Origin: Paenibacillus campinasensis
GTDB lineage: Bacteria; Bacillota; Bacilli; Paenibacillales; Paenibacillaceae
NCBI RefSeq assembly: GCF_002272015.1
Contig: NZ_NPBY01000003.1
Coordinates: forward strand, 124,001 to 188,000
Direction of reading: 5' to 3'
DNA length: 64,000 nucleotides
Numbering within the stretch: position 1 is the first letter of the stretch; the number at the start of each line of letters is the position of its first letter. Under the pieces are notes generated by a model, which saw only the letters and a program-made list of their open reading frames with translations, searched no databases and had not been told where the DNA came from. Below are positions 51,604 to 60,479 of the stretch, piece after piece. Both the position numbers and the translations under genes were made by a program.

Positions 51604-53526
51604 TTAACGCAGACGCCGGAGTTCTTCCAGCAGGCTGTTAATGACATTTTGCGGCCATAATTGAACGGGAGTTTGGCTATTTCCCGCCGCTGCATTCAGC
51701 GCCTCATAAATGTCGATCTGGCCACTTCCGTAATATTTATCCCTTCCTCTGTTGCCCAGATCAATTGTGTACGTGGTCATGAGCTCCATCACTTCCCGAT
51801 TCGTAAGCTCCGGATTCAGGGACCGAAGAAGTCCCGCCATAGCTGCAGCATGGGGACTCGCCATTGAGGTGCCCGAAAGCGCGGCGTACTGGTTCCCCGG
51901 AAAGGTGCTGGCGATATTGGTTCCCGGTGCGGCAATGTCGATATAATCGCCATAGTTGGAATACTCGGCGCGATTCATATTGGCATCCGTTGCCGCTACG
52001 GCCAGCACCTCGGGGTAAGCCGCCGGAAATCCGGGGCGCTCGGTATTGTCATTACCCGAGGCGGCGATCAGGACCACGTCACGGTCATAGGCGTACTTAA
52101 CCGCTTCATGCAAGAACTGGGAGTCAGCATAATTGCCGAGACTCATGTTGATGACCTTCGCACCGTGATCGGTTGCCCAAATAATCCCTTCGGCGACCGC
52201 ATAGGTCGTTCCGGTGCCTGAGGCGTCCAGTGCCTTGACGGGCATAATTTTGTTATACCAGCTGATGCCTGCCACACCCTCGCCGTTATTGACCAGAGCC
52301 CCGATGATGCCAGCCACATGCGTTCCATGCCCTACATCATCCATCGGTTGTTGTTCCGGATCAACAACGTTGTATCCTTCAACGAATTGACCGTCCAGAT
52401 CGGTATGATTCAGGTCAACCCCGGTGTCAATGACGGCGATGATGACATCCTCGCTCCCCTTGGACAGATCCCAGCCGCGATTCGTTTCAATGGCCGGCAA
52501 GTTCCACTGATACTCCGAGAACAGAATATCATTCGGTATATTGACCGTTTCGCTGTTGGCTGCGCCAGATCGGGAACGGGCCGATTGACGGGGAAGATCA
52601 TTGGTTAAATAAATATAGTGAGGCTCGGTATATTTCGGCTGCCATTTCTTCTCGAAATATTGACGCAGCCCTTTATAATCCAGGCGGTTGGAACGAAATA
52701 CATAAGCATATCCGAGCTTGCGGGGCTTGCCGCAATCGATGTCTTTGGAGATGGCTTCAAGCTCTTGCTCGGACGGCGGATTCCGAAAGGAAACCACGAT
52801 TTCATTTTCGTAAAAATGGCTCGCTTTTTCGTTGTCATGGCCAGTTTTCACAGTGATGTCGCGCAGGGTGTCCGCATGGATCGACTCAACCCGGAATTTA
52901 CCTTCCTTCGGATACGGAATCAGACGCAGATTACGTTTCTGGTGATGAGACACCTTCTGCAGCACCGCTTCATTGATCAATGCGGCTGCACCGATCTTCC
53001 TGTCAGCGGAAGGCTCGGCCACGATCACGTAGGGCTGTCCACCCACGGTGAATTTCGGTGATTCGTAGGCTTCTCCGCGCTTGAGCTTCTGCCGGGCCTT
53101 CTTGAAATGATGGTTAATCAGCTCCTGATCCTGCGGTTTCAGCTGCGGAAGTTTACCGTTCACATCTGTCGCTTGATTGCTATCGAGCTGGAACCACTTG
53201 ACTTGGACAAAATGCGGATGAGTACGCTGCTCTTTTGCGGCATACGACTGAATTTGGCCGGGCTTGCGCAATTGGCTGTTGTTTGCCATGGCCCGCAAAT
53301 GCTGCCTCGCATCCTGACGGTTCAATCGGTCTGTTGCAAGGATGTCGTTATGAACGGTGGATTGCTTGATTGTTTGTTCCTGATGGGGCGTCACCGCTCG
53401 GGGTTCTTCCTGGGCGGCCTGCCTAGGGCCTGGCGTTCCGGGCGCTCCGGGCGTATACAGGAAAAACATTAAGATGCCCACCGTAGCGGAGATGCCCGCG
53501 ATCGTCCATAATAGGCGTGATCTCAC
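51604..53526 (-). CDS. S8 family subtilisin-like serine protease, membrane-anchored or secreted
   Basis: 640 residues. The GTG start follows GGAGG by eight bases on the reverse strand; a TTG further upstream overlaps that site. A signal/anchor segment (LLWTIAGISATVGILMFFLY) is followed by about 300 residues of N-terminal region. This has two parts: an alpha/beta stretch about 60-190, then a subtilase pro-domain (about 195-305). The catalytic triad is intact: IDTGVD (Asp, near 366), GHGTHVAG (His, near 402), SGTSMASPHAA (Ser, near 553), plus ASGNDN for the oxyanion hole. There is no C-terminal cell-wall domain. Target unknown. Confidence 0.92.
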   Translation of the reverse strand: MRSRLLWTIAGISATVGILMFFLYTPGAPGTPGPRQAAQEEPRAVTPHQEQTIKQSTVHNDILATDRLNRQDARQHLRAMANNSQLRKPGQIQSYAAKEQRTHPHFVQVKWFQLDSNQATDVNGKLPQLKPQDQELINHHFKKARQKLKRGEAYESPKFTVGGQPYVIVAEPSADRKIGAAALINEAVLQKVSHHQKRNLRLIPYPKEGKFRVESIHADTLRDITVKTGHDNEKASHFYENEIVVSFRNPPSEQELEAISKDIDCGKPRKLGYAYVFRSNRLDYKGLRQYFEKKWQPKYTEPHYIYLTNDLPRQSARSRSGAANSETVNIPNDILFSEYQWNLPAIETNRGWDLSKGSEDVIIAVIDTGVDLNHTDLDGQFVEGYNVVDPEQQPMDDVGHGTHVAGIIGALVNNGEGVAGISWYNKIMPVKALDASGTGTTYAVAEGIIWATDHGAKVINMSLGNYADSQFLHEAVKYAYDRDVVLIAASGNDNTERPGFPAAYPEVLAVAATDANMNRAEYSNYGDYIDIAAPGTNIASTFPGNQYAALSGTSMASPHAAAMAGLLRSLNPELTNREVMELMTTYTIDLGNRGRDKYYGSGQIDIYEALNAAAGNSQTPVQLWPQNVINSLLEELRRLR

Positions 53527-53771
53527 AGTTGCTTCCTCCAATCCGTAATTCGTTGATGTGCTCTTAGCGTGGGAAGAGGAGCGCTATTTTATGCGTAAGA
53601 TGCTTCGGATCAGGCTTGTTTTCTGTCGGGTCGAAGCCGGATAAAATATCCTTGAAAGTGTATTCATTATAGGGATTTCGTTAAGCCGGAAATTGTGATA
53701 GGATAATATTTAATAGAATGACCGACGGCTTCGGCCGAAGGTTTACGACCATTTAAGGGGGAGCTACCGTA

Positions 53772-54278
53772 ATGCCAGCAGACAATCTTCAAAAGTTATG
53801 CTCAGACTCAAGACAAAAGTTGAAATCTGCTATTTCGATCATGGAAGCATTTTTGAATGAACATGCGTTGCCTCAATTGGTTCAGGATGAGGATGAAGAG
53901 ACCGCTCATTTCTACAAAGGATTTCTTTCGGATGTTCGCCATCTGCTTGTGTTTTCGGAGGTTTCCTATGAAAAGCTTGGCGTCGTCGAACGTCGCCCTA
54001 ATTTTGATGCCGAATTTGCCGAGAAGGCTTTGTATAACTTGTATCATCGCTGCGTGAACAATTTCTTTTACCCGAAGAATGAAAGCTACTCCGAGGATGG
54101 CCGTTACGCCTATACAGGGCAGGATGCCATTCGTTTCCGCAAAAAACCGGTGCGTCCGGCTCGGGACGTTATTATGAGCATTACCAAAATTTTTGAAGAG
54201 CTGCGCGATGATCTGGCTTATTACGAGAGCGATTATCTGACCGAGCGTCGCTTGCAATCGGAAAGAAACCATGCCTAG
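53772..54278 (+). CDS. ypuI: YpuI family protein (DUF3907)
   Basis: 168 residues, helical, soluble. The stretch NFFYPKNESYSEDGRYAYTGQ and RFRKKPV, followed by LREDL-like ELRDDLAYYESDY, matches Bacillus YpuI. Role unknown. ATG at 53772 follows AAGGGGGAGC. It stands alone between the divergent protease and a strong terminator; the 245-base gap upstream has no clear signal beyond the two ribosome sites. Confidence 0.85.
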   Translation: MPADNLQKLCSDSRQKLKSAISIMEAFLNEHALPQLVQDEDEETAHFYKGFLSDVRHLLVFSEVSYEKLGVVERRPNFDAEFAEKALYNLYHRCVNNFFYPKNESYSEDGRYAYTGQDAIRFRKKPVRPARDVIMSITKIFEELRDDLAYYESDYLTERRLQSERNHA

Positions 54279-54317
54279 ACGGCAGATATACATCTAACCT
54301 TATATCGATTATGATCA

Positions 54318-54366
54318 ACCGGATTTGCAGCAGGCTATAAGAGGCCTGTTTGCAGGTCCGGTTTTT
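54318..54366 (+). terminator. Rho-independent terminator after ypuI
   Basis: ACCGGA-TTTGCA-GCAGGC pairs with GCCTGTTTGCAGGTCCGGT with small bulges; five T follow. Confidence 0.85.
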
Positions 54367-54465
54367 GCATTTGACCGAAGATTGCTGCGGTTAACACCAA
54401 CTGACAATTCGGATTGTGCATACGGGGGTACCGCTGGGGAGAAAATGTTGACGAGGTGATGCAAA

Positions 54466-54690
54466 ATGGCCATCGATGCCAAAACATTGGTTAAATGTAG
54501 TGTAAGCAACTGTCACTATTGGGGAGAACAAAATGTGTGCAAAGCCGATACGATTATGATTGAGATTGACCGTCATGCCGACGTGAAGCTGAATGAAGAA
54601 TACGGGGAAGAGACGTTTATGAACAACCACCGCGATGTGGCCGAGCAATCGTCTGCCACCTGCTGCTTGACATTTAAGCCGAAGAAATAG
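54466..54690 (+). CDS. DUF1540 domain protein
   Basis: 74 residues. CSVSNCHYWGEQNVCKADTI is the DUF1540 motif, with a CxxxxC...C pattern and a closing CC pair (SATCCL). Such small Cys-rich proteins probably bind a metal; many spore-formers have several. The middle region is acidic. ATG at 54466 follows GAGGTGATG. Followed 36 bases later by a small membrane protein on the same strand. Confidence 0.85.
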   Translation: MAIDAKTLVKCSVSNCHYWGEQNVCKADTIMIEIDRHADVKLNEEYGEETFMNNHRDVAEQSSATCCLTFKPKK

Positions 54691-54725
54691 GCGATGATCA
54701 CCTTACAGGAAATGGAGGTCAAATC

Positions 54726-55100
54726 ATGGATCAAAAAAGACGCAACACAGGGATGAAGGTCATCGAGGGGAAGCGTCACCGGGTTGATTTCCCGCGCAAA
54801 GATCATCGTGAGGAATTTTCAGCTGAAGTCGCGTCTCCTGTGCAAACTTACGAACGGAAGGAAGAGGTTCGGGAGGCTTCACCGGAAGCAGATCTGAGTA
54901 CAGGCAGAACTGTCGGATATGTCGGACTTGTACTAGGGATTATCTCCTTGTTCATGTGGTCTGTCATTCTTGGCCCGATCGCTGCTGTAGTTGGTTACTA
55001 TGCTTATAACAAAGGCAGCCGAACGATGGGAGCTTGGGGGATTGGCCTCGGCGTGCTCGCAACGCTGAGCTATTTTATCCTGATTCCATTTGCCCGTTAA
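54726..55100 (+). CDS. Small membrane protein, DUF4190-like
   Basis: 124 residues. A highly charged N-terminus (about 1-60, Lys/Arg/Glu-rich) is followed by two membrane segments (VGYVGLVLGIISLFMWSVIL; GIGLGVLATLSYFILIPF) joined by a GxxxYYAYNKGSR loop, the DUF4190 pattern. Function unknown. AATGGAGGTC precedes the ATG. Confidence 0.8.
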   Translation: MDQKRRNTGMKVIEGKRHRVDFPRKDHREEFSAEVASPVQTYERKEEVREASPEADLSTGRTVGYVGLVLGIISLFMWSVILGPIAAVVGYYAYNKGSRTMGAWGIGLGVLATLSYFILIPFAR

Positions 55101-55142
55101 ACGGCAAACATTAAAGCGACAACGCTTATTCACATTTCTTCT

Positions 55143-55182
55143 CGGCTGAAGACAGGTTAACTGCCTGGTCTTCGGCTTTTTT
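55143..55182 (+). terminator. Rho-independent terminator after the DUF4190-like gene
   Basis: GCTGAAGACAGG and CCTGGTCTTCGGC pair around a 7-base loop, followed by seven T. Confidence 0.9.
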
Positions 55183-55291
55183 TCATCTGGAATGGCATTC
55201 CAATAGGTGTTACATAAATTTAACGAAATGGTATAGCAGATTGTACCAAAACGATGTAAAATAGATTTTAACAATCATAACGGGAGAGAAT

Positions 55292-55978
55292 GTGATCCAT
55301 ATGATGCAAATCGATCCGGTAACCTATGTTCAAACGACAGCAACCCAGCGGGCCACGCGTTCCAGTACGGAAGAAACGGCGGTCCGGTTCAGCGATGTTC
55401 TTCAGCAAGCGGTGAACGAGGAATCCTCGGAGCAGACTGCCCGACCGATTCGTAGCCTGCCTCCTGGCGTCACTTACGAGGACGGACTGCTGTGGCAGCA
55501 ACTCGGGAAGATAGACACTTCCATGGAGCGTGTACAGGATTTCCAGCCGGAGAACACCCGGTATACGAGCTTTGAGGAACTCATCACAGCAGCAGGTGAA
55601 CGATATGGCGTTCCGGTTTCTTTGATCAAGTCGGTTATTCAGATCGAATCGGCTTTTAATCCGAATGCCGTTTCCCACGCGGGTGCCAAAGGCCTGATGC
55701 AGCTCATGGACGGCACGGCCAGAGGGCTTGGTGTCAGCGATTCATTTGACCCGGTGCAAAATATTGACGGCGGCACGCGCTATCTGTCCAATCTGCTGCA
55801 AAGATTCGGCGGTGAGGTGGCCGTTGCGCTGGCTGCGTACAATGCGGGACCTACTCGCGTAGCATCGCTCGGCATCACGTCGAACGAGGAGCTTATGGCT
55901 AACCTCCATGCTTTGCCGGCAGAAACGCAGGCGTACGTCCAGAAGGTCATGGATGCGCGGCGGAGTTATACCATTTAG
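55292..55978 (+). CDS. Lytic transglycosylase (SLT domain)
   Basis: 228 residues. No signal peptide is obvious. An N-terminal low-complexity part (about 1-95) precedes a lysozyme-like SLT domain with the catalytic glutamate in QIESAFNPNAVS, then GAKGLMQLMDGTARGLG and a late NAGPTRV. It would cut glycan strands to 1,6-anhydro ends. The GTG at 55292 has GGGAGAG five bases ahead; ATG at 55301 is 14 bases away. How it leaves the cell is unclear. Confidence 0.88.
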   Translation: MIHMMQIDPVTYVQTTATQRATRSSTEETAVRFSDVLQQAVNEESSEQTARPIRSLPPGVTYEDGLLWQQLGKIDTSMERVQDFQPENTRYTSFEELITAAGERYGVPVSLIKSVIQIESAFNPNAVSHAGAKGLMQLMDGTARGLGVSDSFDPVQNIDGGTRYLSNLLQRFGGEVAVALAAYNAGPTRVASLGITSNEELMANLHALPAETQAYVQKVMDARRSYTI

Positions 55979-56008
55979 GATATCATTGTTGAATAATGAG
56001 AAGTCGGG

Positions 56009-56075
56009 GATCAAACGAGAAGCATATCCCATCTGCCTGTTTGGGCGGGGTGCGCTTTACCGTTTGATCTTTTTG
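56009..56075 (+). terminator. Probable terminator with a branched stem after the SLT gene
   Basis: GATCAAACG (56009-56017) pairs with CGTTTGATC (56061-56069), followed by TTTTTG; a smaller CCCA/TGGG stem lies inside. A TATAAT at 56084-56089 just downstream could start the nifZ transcript, but no suitable -35 is seen. Confidence 0.6.
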
Positions 56076-56131
56076 TGTAAATATATAATTCTGGACGAAC
56101 TTTAAAGGATGGACGAAAGGGGATAATACCT

Positions 56132-57292
56132 TTGATATATTGGGATCACGCAGGAACAACTCCCCCGGATGACGACGTTGTGAGCACGATGGCTGAAGTG
56201 ATGAAAAAGCATTACGGCAATCCATCGGCCTTGCACCAATACGGGGAGGAGGCTGCGAAGCTGCTGAAGAAAGCACGCGAGGTGTGCGCGGCAGCGCTGG
56301 AGGCGGAGCCTTCGGAAATTGTGCTGACCTCCGGTGCAACCGAAGGCAACAATATGGCAATAAAAGGAGCGGCCCTCCAGTACAAAAGCCGGGGCAAACA
56401 TCTGATAACGACTCGAACTGAGCATCCGTCCGTCTATGAAAGCTTCCGCCAGCTTGAGCAGCTTGGCTGGGAGGTGACATACGTGCCGGTTGATGCCAAC
56501 GGACGGGTGGATGTTCAGGCGCTTGCGGATGCGGTTCGCAAGGACACAGTACTGGTCAGCATCATGCATGTCAACAATGAGACGGGTGCGGTTCAACCCC
56601 TGATGGAGATCGGCCAAACAGTTAAACAACGCAACCACAGAACGCTGTTTCATATCGACGGGGTGCAAGGCTTCGGCAAGCTGGAAGTGTCGCTCAAGAA
56701 CTGGCAGGCGGATCTATATACGTTGTCAGCGCATAAATTCAATGGCCCCAGAGGCATCGGCGTGCTGTATGTTCGCCGGGGCGTGGAGCTGTTCCCGCTG
56801 ATGTCCGGAGGACAACAGGAGAACGGGCATCGGGCTGGTACGGAGAATGTGGCGGCTGCGGTCGGCATGGCCAAAGCGATGAGGCTGGGACGTGAGCGGC
56901 AGCCGGAATTTTATCGTCAAGCTTCCCTGATCCGGAATAAACTGCTTCAGGAAATCGCGGATATTCCAGGCACGGTCATGAACAGCAGCAGGGAAGGTGC
57001 GCCGCATATTATGAATTTCTCTTACCCTGGCGTGAAACCGGAAGTCATCGTCCATGCTCTAGAGGAGCTGGGGATGCTGGTGTCCACGAAATCGGCCTGC
57101 TCGTCCAAATTGAGCGAACCGAGTCGGGTTCTGCTGGAGATGGGAAAGGACATGTCCATCGCTTCGTCTGGCATCCGGATCAGTCTCGGCCGCCATCATC
57201 GGCTGGAGGATGCCGAGCGATTGATTGATGCACTGAAAACCGCGACGGGAAAACTGCGGCCTTTTATAGAAAGAAAGGGGACTACGAATTAA
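56132..57292 (+). CDS. nifZ: Cysteine desulfurase partner of ThiI
   Basis: 386 residues, a PLP aminotransferase-fold enzyme. The PLP lysine lies in SAHKFNGPRG and the sulfur-carrying cysteine in STKSACSS. It takes sulfur from cysteine as persulfide. It abuts thiI (stop and start one base apart), as nifZ-thiI in Bacillus, so its acceptor is very likely ThiI. The start is TTG at 56132 behind AAAGGGGATAA, spacing about 7-8 bases. Confidence 0.93.
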   Translation: MIYWDHAGTTPPDDDVVSTMAEVMKKHYGNPSALHQYGEEAAKLLKKAREVCAAALEAEPSEIVLTSGATEGNNMAIKGAALQYKSRGKHLITTRTEHPSVYESFRQLEQLGWEVTYVPVDANGRVDVQALADAVRKDTVLVSIMHVNNETGAVQPLMEIGQTVKQRNHRTLFHIDGVQGFGKLEVSLKNWQADLYTLSAHKFNGPRGIGVLYVRRGVELFPLMSGGQQENGHRAGTENVAAAVGMAKAMRLGRERQPEFYRQASLIRNKLLQEIADIPGTVMNSSREGAPHIMNFSYPGVKPEVIVHALEELGMLVSTKSACSSKLSEPSRVLLEMGKDMSIASSGIRISLGRHHRLEDAERLIDALKTATGKLRPFIERKGTTN

Positions 57293-57293
57293 A

Positions 57294-58535
57294 ATGACAT
57301 ACGATATGCTGCTGCTGCGTTTCGGTGAAATTACGCTGAAGGGCAGAAATCGCAACCGTTTTGAGAAAACGGTATACACCCATATCAAGGCGGTGCTGAA
57401 GCCGTATCCGAAGGTCCATATTATCCGGGAATACGGACGGCTGTATGTGGAGCTAAACGGGGAATCTGCGGAGGAGTTAACACAGGTGCTGCGGAAAGTA
57501 TTTGGCATCGTGTCGGTCAGCCCGGTCCGGGTATGTCCGGTGGATCTGGATGCGATCATTGAAACGGCGCTTGATTTTCTGAGTGAGCGGGAACTGCCGG
57601 AAGGCACGACCTTTAAAGTGAATGCCCGAAGAGTGTGGAAAGCATTCCCGCATTCATCCCAAGAGATGAACCACCTGGTGGGCTCGCCCGTGCTTCGCGC
57701 TTATCCGAATCTGAAGGTGCAGGTGAAGCAGCCCGAAATAGAGCTGCGCATCGAGGTTCGGGAGAACGGAGCTTATCTGTATTATGAAACGATTCCGGGA
57801 GTGGCCGGATTCCCGCTCGGCAGTAACGGCAAGGCGATGCTGCTGTTGTCCGGCGGCATCGATAGCCCTGTAGCTGCCTGGGCGGCCATGCGGCGCGGGC
57901 TCGAAATCGAGTGTGTGCATTTCTACAGCTACCCTTACACGAGCCAGCTGGCGAAGGAGAAGGTCATCGAGCTGACCCGCATCCTATCCCGCTATGCAGG
58001 CCGGATCAAGCTGCATCTAGTTCCGTTTACCGAGGTGCAAACTTCCTTTGTCGGCAACGGCCAGGACAATATGATTATTACGCTGATGCGCCGGGCGATG
58101 CTGCGAATCACCTCCGCGCTTGCGGAGCGGTCTGGTGCGCTGGCGATTGTGACAGGGGATAATCTCGGCCAGGTAGCAAGCCAAACGCTGGCCAGCATGA
58201 ATGTGATCGGCAGAGCGACGGAGCTGCCGATTCTGCGCCCGCTGGTCACGATGGACAAGAACGACATCGTCAACCAGGCCATCGAAATCGGGACGTATGA
58301 AACCTCGATTCTTCCGTATGAAGACTGCTGTACCCTCTTTGTGCCAAAATCCCCGACCACGAATCCGAATCTTCATGTCGTGGAAAGGGTGGAGGCTTCC
58401 CTTGAACGGCTTCCGGAACTGATTGAAGCCGCGATTGCCGCGACGGAGACGGTGATTATCAAACCGGATACCGACATAAGCCGGATTAGCGGCAAGGAGA
58501 GCCGGGAACCGGTCGTTCAGGAGGAATGGTTCTAA
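57294..58535 (+). CDS. thiI: tRNA 4-thiouridine synthetase ThiI
   Basis: 413 residues. N-terminal ferredoxin-like and THUMP domains (RNRFEKTVYTHIK, KVNARRVWKAFP) precede the PP-loop ATPase (LLSGGIDSPVAAW, near 184-196). There is no rhodanese domain at the end, as normal for Firmicutes, which therefore need the desulfurase next door. It makes s4U8 in tRNA and is involved in thiamine thiazole sulfur supply. AAAGGGG precedes the ATG at 57294. Confidence 0.96.
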   Translation: MTYDMLLLRFGEITLKGRNRNRFEKTVYTHIKAVLKPYPKVHIIREYGRLYVELNGESAEELTQVLRKVFGIVSVSPVRVCPVDLDAIIETALDFLSERELPEGTTFKVNARRVWKAFPHSSQEMNHLVGSPVLRAYPNLKVQVKQPEIELRIEVRENGAYLYYETIPGVAGFPLGSNGKAMLLLSGGIDSPVAAWAAMRRGLEIECVHFYSYPYTSQLAKEKVIELTRILSRYAGRIKLHLVPFTEVQTSFVGNGQDNMIITLMRRAMLRITSALAERSGALAIVTGDNLGQVASQTLASMNVIGRATELPILRPLVTMDKNDIVNQAIEIGTYETSILPYEDCCTLFVPKSPTTNPNLHVVERVEASLERLPELIEAAIAATETVIIKPDTDISRISGKESREPVVQEEWF

Positions 58536-58603
58536 TTTCGGACAAGTAGATTCCGGACAAGAACAGGCATCAGAATGCGATTCATCGCTTATTTTATATA
58601 ACG

Positions 58604-58654
58604 CAAAAGTGCGAGTGCAATCCCAGGGTTCAATCCAGGGTACGCTCGCACTTT
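58604..58654. terminator. Possible two-way terminator between thiI and terC
   Basis: AAAGTGCGAG and CTCGCACTTT form a perfect 10-bp outer stem with AGGG-type inner pairs. Flanking T and A are modest, so strength is uncertain, but the place between convergent genes fits. Confidence 0.6.
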
Positions 58655-58712
58655 GTGCTTGTTTACAGCGGATGCTGCCTCTCTCAGCAGACTTGTTCTG
58701 TGGGTCCATCGT

Positions 58713-59402
58713 TCAATGCTGCGGGCTTGATGAAGGACGATGCGCATGCTTCCGGCGCAAATGTCCTGCGGTCAGCACGCCCAGAATAATGACGGCAATG
58801 AACAGGTAGTGAATAACGGGATGCGTCTCAAAATAAAGAACAAAATGCCGCTCATCGGTGATCATGGAAGATGCGGTATATGCGAGCACGGCTGCGCCTA
58901 CATAGATAATCCACGGAAACCGGTTGATCAGCTTAATAAACAATGTGCTGCCCCAGACCACGATCGGCACGCTGATCAGCAGGCCGATGACCACGAGCAG
59001 CGCATTGTGCTTGGAGGCGCCAGCAATGGCAATCACGTTGTCCAGCCCCATTGCGGCATCGGCCACGATGATGGTGCGTATCGCTCCGCCAAGGCTTTGT
59101 CCGGCTTTGATCTGGCTGTGATCGCTGTTGTCATCGGCGAGCAGCTTGTATGCGATAATGACAAGCAGGATTCCGCCAACGAGCAGAAGCCAAGGGATAT
59201 TTAACAGCCACACCACGAGGATGGTGGCTATAATCCGAAGAATGACAGCGCCGCCTGTTCCGTACAGGATAGCTTTTTTCTGGGTTTGTGGCGGTAAATT
59301 TCTGGCTGCAAGGCCGATCACGATGGCATTGTCGCCTGCCAGCACCAGGTCCAGAAATATGATGTTTAGTAATGAAAGGAAAAACTCGGCTGTAGTTTCC
59401 AA
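58713..59402 (-). CDS. TerC family membrane protein
   Basis: 229 residues. The start is TTG at 59402 (reverse), ten bases after AGGAG; the longer frame to 59510 runs across the promoter. Seven membrane segments; the family motif DLVLAGDNAIVIGLAAR (about 16-32) and the second conserved AAMGLDNVIAIAG keep the membrane aspartates. TerC proteins are linked to manganese export and metal loading of exported enzymes. The C-terminal tail is His/Arg-rich (HLRRKHAHRPSSSPQH). It is divergent from a second TerC gene. Confidence 0.92.
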   Translation of the reverse strand: METTAEFFLSLLNIIFLDLVLAGDNAIVIGLAARNLPPQTQKKAILYGTGGAVILRIIATILVVWLLNIPWLLLVGGILLVIIAYKLLADDNSDHSQIKAGQSLGGAIRTIIVADAAMGLDNVIAIAGASKHNALLVVIGLLISVPIVVWGSTLFIKLINRFPWIIYVGAAVLAYTASSMITDERHFVLYFETHPVIHYLFIAVIILGVLTAGHLRRKHAHRPSSSPQH

Positions 59403-59457
59403 TGTTCTGTCACTCCTCTTAGGACTGCCGATATATAACAAAATAAAAGGCGGATTC

Positions 59458-59486
59458 ATTATAGGCCTATTTTTATCGTTGTGCAA
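59458..59486 (-). promoter_or_regulatory. SigA promoter for the reverse terC gene
   Basis: On the reverse strand TTGCAC, 17 bases, TATAAT. The leader is only about 50 bases, so there is no room for a yybP-ykoY manganese riboswitch. Confidence 0.8.
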
Positions 59487-59538
59487 GCATAGCTTGACCA
59501 TCCCCCACATATGTGTATGTCATGGGGGTGTTGTTAGA

Positions 59539-60210
59539 GTGGAGACATGGCTGCTGTTGGGACAAATTCTGATGATTAACCTTGTGTTAAGCGGCGATAA
59601 CGCCCTTGTCATCGCAATGGCGAGCAGGGACCTCCCGGAGACAAGCCGCAGGCGCGCGGTATGGATCGGTACGATAGCGGCTGTTGTGCTGCGTTGTCTT
59701 CTGACCTTCGCGGCGGTGATTCTGCTGAAAGTGCCTTACTTGCAGGCCGGTGGGGCTCTTCTGCTGATTTGGATCTCGTTTCAGTTGATGATGCCGAAGG
59801 CGGAGGACGAGGTCACTGTATCAGGCGCCCTTAGCTTATGGTCTGCCGTGAATACGATTTTGATCGCGGATTTTGTGATGAGCCTGGACAATGTGCTCGC
59901 GATTGCCGGACTTGCCAATGGCGATTTTGCATTAATTGTTATCGGTATCGTGCTCAGCATTCCGATCGTCGTCTGGGGCAGCGGCCTGATCTCGTCGCTG
60001 CTGAACCGCTTTCCGGTGCTGTTGTACATCGGCGCGGGGGTTCTGTCATATACCGCAGGCGAGATGATAGTCCAGGATGCTCGTACAGGCCAGCTGCTGG
60101 CCGTCTGGATGCCGCAGCTGTTCCCGGTGCTGCCGGTACTGGTCGCCTTCGCCGTGATGCTGTTCGGCGGCCTGGCCAGCTTGACCAGGCAGGACAAACG
60201 GCAGGGGTGA
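59539..60210 (+). CDS. TerC family membrane protein, second copy
   Basis: 223 residues from GTG at 59539 (GGGGGTG ahead). An upstream extension of the open frame runs antisense to the first terC and is rejected. Seven membrane segments with LMINLVLSGDNALVIAMASRDLP and ADFVMSLDNVLAIAGLANGD, the same two aspartate motifs as its neighbour, so the two are paralogues. They share about 137 bases of intergenic DNA. Possibly metal homeostasis; the metal is not known. Confidence 0.92.
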   Translation: METWLLLGQILMINLVLSGDNALVIAMASRDLPETSRRRAVWIGTIAAVVLRCLLTFAAVILLKVPYLQAGGALLLIWISFQLMMPKAEDEVTVSGALSLWSAVNTILIADFVMSLDNVLAIAGLANGDFALIVIGIVLSIPIVVWGSGLISSLLNRFPVLLYIGAGVLSYTAGEMIVQDARTGQLLAVWMPQLFPVLPVLVAFAVMLFGGLASLTRQDKRQG

Positions 60211-60289
60211 CATAAGTGAAAGCGGATTGCCGCCACTGGCAAAAGAGGTTCTGGTCTATAATCGCCGCGCTGTAGATTGCGCAGCTGGG

Positions 60290-60313
60290 AGGGGCTTATG
60301 CAAGCCCCTTTTT
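60290..60313 (+). terminator. Rho-independent terminator after the second terC
   Basis: GGGGCTT and AAGCCCC with a 4-base loop, then five T. Confidence 0.88.
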
Positions 60314-60479
60314 GGTGTGCCATGTTTCGGACTGCTCCCCGAAATAACGGACAAATTCTGCCTGAACCTGACGGGTCGGTGGTTTTTTTTGTCGGAATGG
60401 GCTAAAATTAACGTAACTCCGGATTCATGAACCGAAGGGTGTAGGGAATTATACATACTGTATAGAGAGGGTGATCACA

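Noticed and set aside
59128-59538. N-terminal extension of the second terC frame
   Set aside because: The 137 extra codons run antisense through the first terC and its promoter; GTG at 59539 has a good ribosome site and begins the family-conserved sequence.
58713-59540. yybP-ykoY manganese riboswitch for the terC genes
   Set aside because: Expected for some terC genes, but the leaders are too short and no conserved core was seen.
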